This document shows positions 5,404 through 5,926 of a stretch of DNA of 5,926 nt, piece by piece. Numbering within the stretch: position 1 is the stretch's first letter; each line of letters begins with the position of its first letter. The stretch covers positions 1 through 5,926 of the forward strand of contig JBGQIB010000211.1 of NCBI GenBank assembly GCA_041498295.1. The letters are read 5' to 3'. Origin of the DNA: VGRW01 sp041498295 (GTDB taxonomy: Bacteria; Myxococcota_A; UBA9160; SZUA-336). Below the pieces are notes generated by a model, which had not been told where the DNA came from, did no database searches, and saw nothing but the letters and a program-made list of their open reading frames with translations. Position numbers and translations under genes: made by a program.

Positions 5404-5751
5404 CTAGCGGAGCGCGTTCTCCGAGTCGACGAAGCAGATGCGCGGCTGGAAGTCGCGTGCCTCCGCGTCGCTCATCTGCGCGTAGCTCGCGATGATCACG
5501 AGATCGCCCGGCTTCACGAGATGCGCGGCGGCGCCGTTGATCGCGATCACCCCGCTGCCCGGCTCGCCGCGAATCACATAGGTCGCGAGGCGCGCGCCGT
5601 TGGTCACGTCGTAGATCTCGACCCGCTCGTTGGGCCACAGATCGGCGGCGTCGGCGAGCTCGCCGTCGATCGTGATCGAACCTTCGTAGTCGAGGTTCGC
5701 TTCGGTGACGGTGGCCCGGTGAATCTTCGACTTGAGGAGCGTGCGCAGCAT
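5404..5751 (-). CDS. panD: Aspartate 1-decarboxylase proenzyme
   Basis: 115 residues. PanD converts L-aspartate to beta-alanine for pantothenate and CoA synthesis. The proenzyme cuts itself between Gly24 and Ser25, seen here in DYEGSITID (21-29), so Ser25 becomes the pyruvoyl group. Lys9, Arg54, Thr57 and Tyr58 (in NGARLATYVIRG) fall at the numbers known from E. coli PanD, which confirms the ATG at 5751. The start overlaps the panC stop by one base (TGATG), and a GGAG site (5763-5760) lies 8 nt before it inside panC. No PanZ/PanM maturation factor gene is visible in the window. Confidence 0.96.
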   Translation of the reverse strand: MLRTLLKSKIHRATVTEANLDYEGSITIDGELADAADLWPNERVEIYDVTNGARLATYVIRGEPGSGVIAINGAAAHLVKPGDLVIIASYAQMSDAEARDFQPRICFVDSENALR

Positions 5752-5926
5752 CAGAGCGTCTCCGCCTCGAACAGAGTGTTGTCGATCAGGCGCGTCCCTT
5801 CGAAGCGCACCGCGAGCGCGAGCACCGCGGGAGCGCCGACCTCGCGCAGCGGCTCGAGCGTCTCCGCGTCGACGAGCTCGACGTAGTCGACCTCGGCGAG
5901 CGGCTCCTTCTCGATGCGCCGCCGCG
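5751..5926 (-). CDS. panC: Pantothenate synthetase (pantoate-beta-alanine ligase), C-terminal end only
   Basis: The minus-strand frame enters from the right edge and ends at TGA (5753-5751), giving 58 residues. The sequence contains VDYVELVDAETLEPL, then ALAVRFEGTRLIDN, which is the characteristic end of PanC just before the short variable tail FEAETL. PanC adenylates pantoate with ATP and joins it to beta-alanine, so it uses the product of the gene directly downstream. The nucleotide-binding part (HIGH-type motif) lies outside the window. The one-base TGATG overlap with panD implies a shared mRNA and coupled translation. Confidence 0.93.
   Translation of the reverse strand, partial: RRRIEKEPLAEVDYVELVDAETLEPLREVGAPAVLALAVRFEGTRLIDNTLFEAETL

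Overview
The window is GC-rich bacterial chromosome with strong G/C preference at third codon positions. A tail of repeated four-cysteine modules, a pantothenate operon leading into smpB, and a one-piece tmRNA suggest a Gram-negative, high-GC lineage of the Myxococcota or former Deltaproteobacteria type. That assignment is an inference from style, since no 16S or other diagnostic marker is present.

Layout: (1) At 3-221 (+) is the end of a protein made of near-identical 32-residue cysteine-rich repeats. (2) From 222 to about 1450 lies a decayed accessory patch. It holds a truncated IS3-family transposase relic on the minus strand (about 412-1133), with two in-frame TAG codons and a lost start. 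Next to it is a fragment of a small membrane protein gene that the element seems to have interrupted (1123-1356, minus). (3) At 1450-1813 (minus) is a complete tmRNA gene, ssrA, encoding the short tag ANENLALAA, with a recognisable promoter at 1825-1852. (4) At 1880-3687 (+), divergent from ssrA, are an RlmI-type PUA-methyltransferase and a VTT/TVP38-type membrane protein joined by a GTGA overlap. (5) At 3659-5926 (minus) is a compact operon read right to left: panC (3' end only), panD, smpB and a secreted matrixin-like zinc metalloprotease. Each junction overlaps or has a gap of about 12 nt.

How the genes relate: PanD makes beta-alanine and PanC joins it to pantoate, giving pantothenate for CoA. 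SmpB and tmRNA are the two obligate partners of trans-translation and lie about 3.1 kb apart here, flanking the methyltransferase and VTT genes. The methyltransferase probably modifies 23S rRNA, so three of the seven functional loci concern the ribosome. The metalloprotease is the least characterised gene and has an unusually spaced zinc motif.

I see no clear novel multi-gene system. The best second looks are the metalloprotease motif and its link to smpB, the short tmRNA tag, the sharp change from core genes to decayed mobile DNA next to the ssrA 3' end, and the recently duplicated cysteine repeats.
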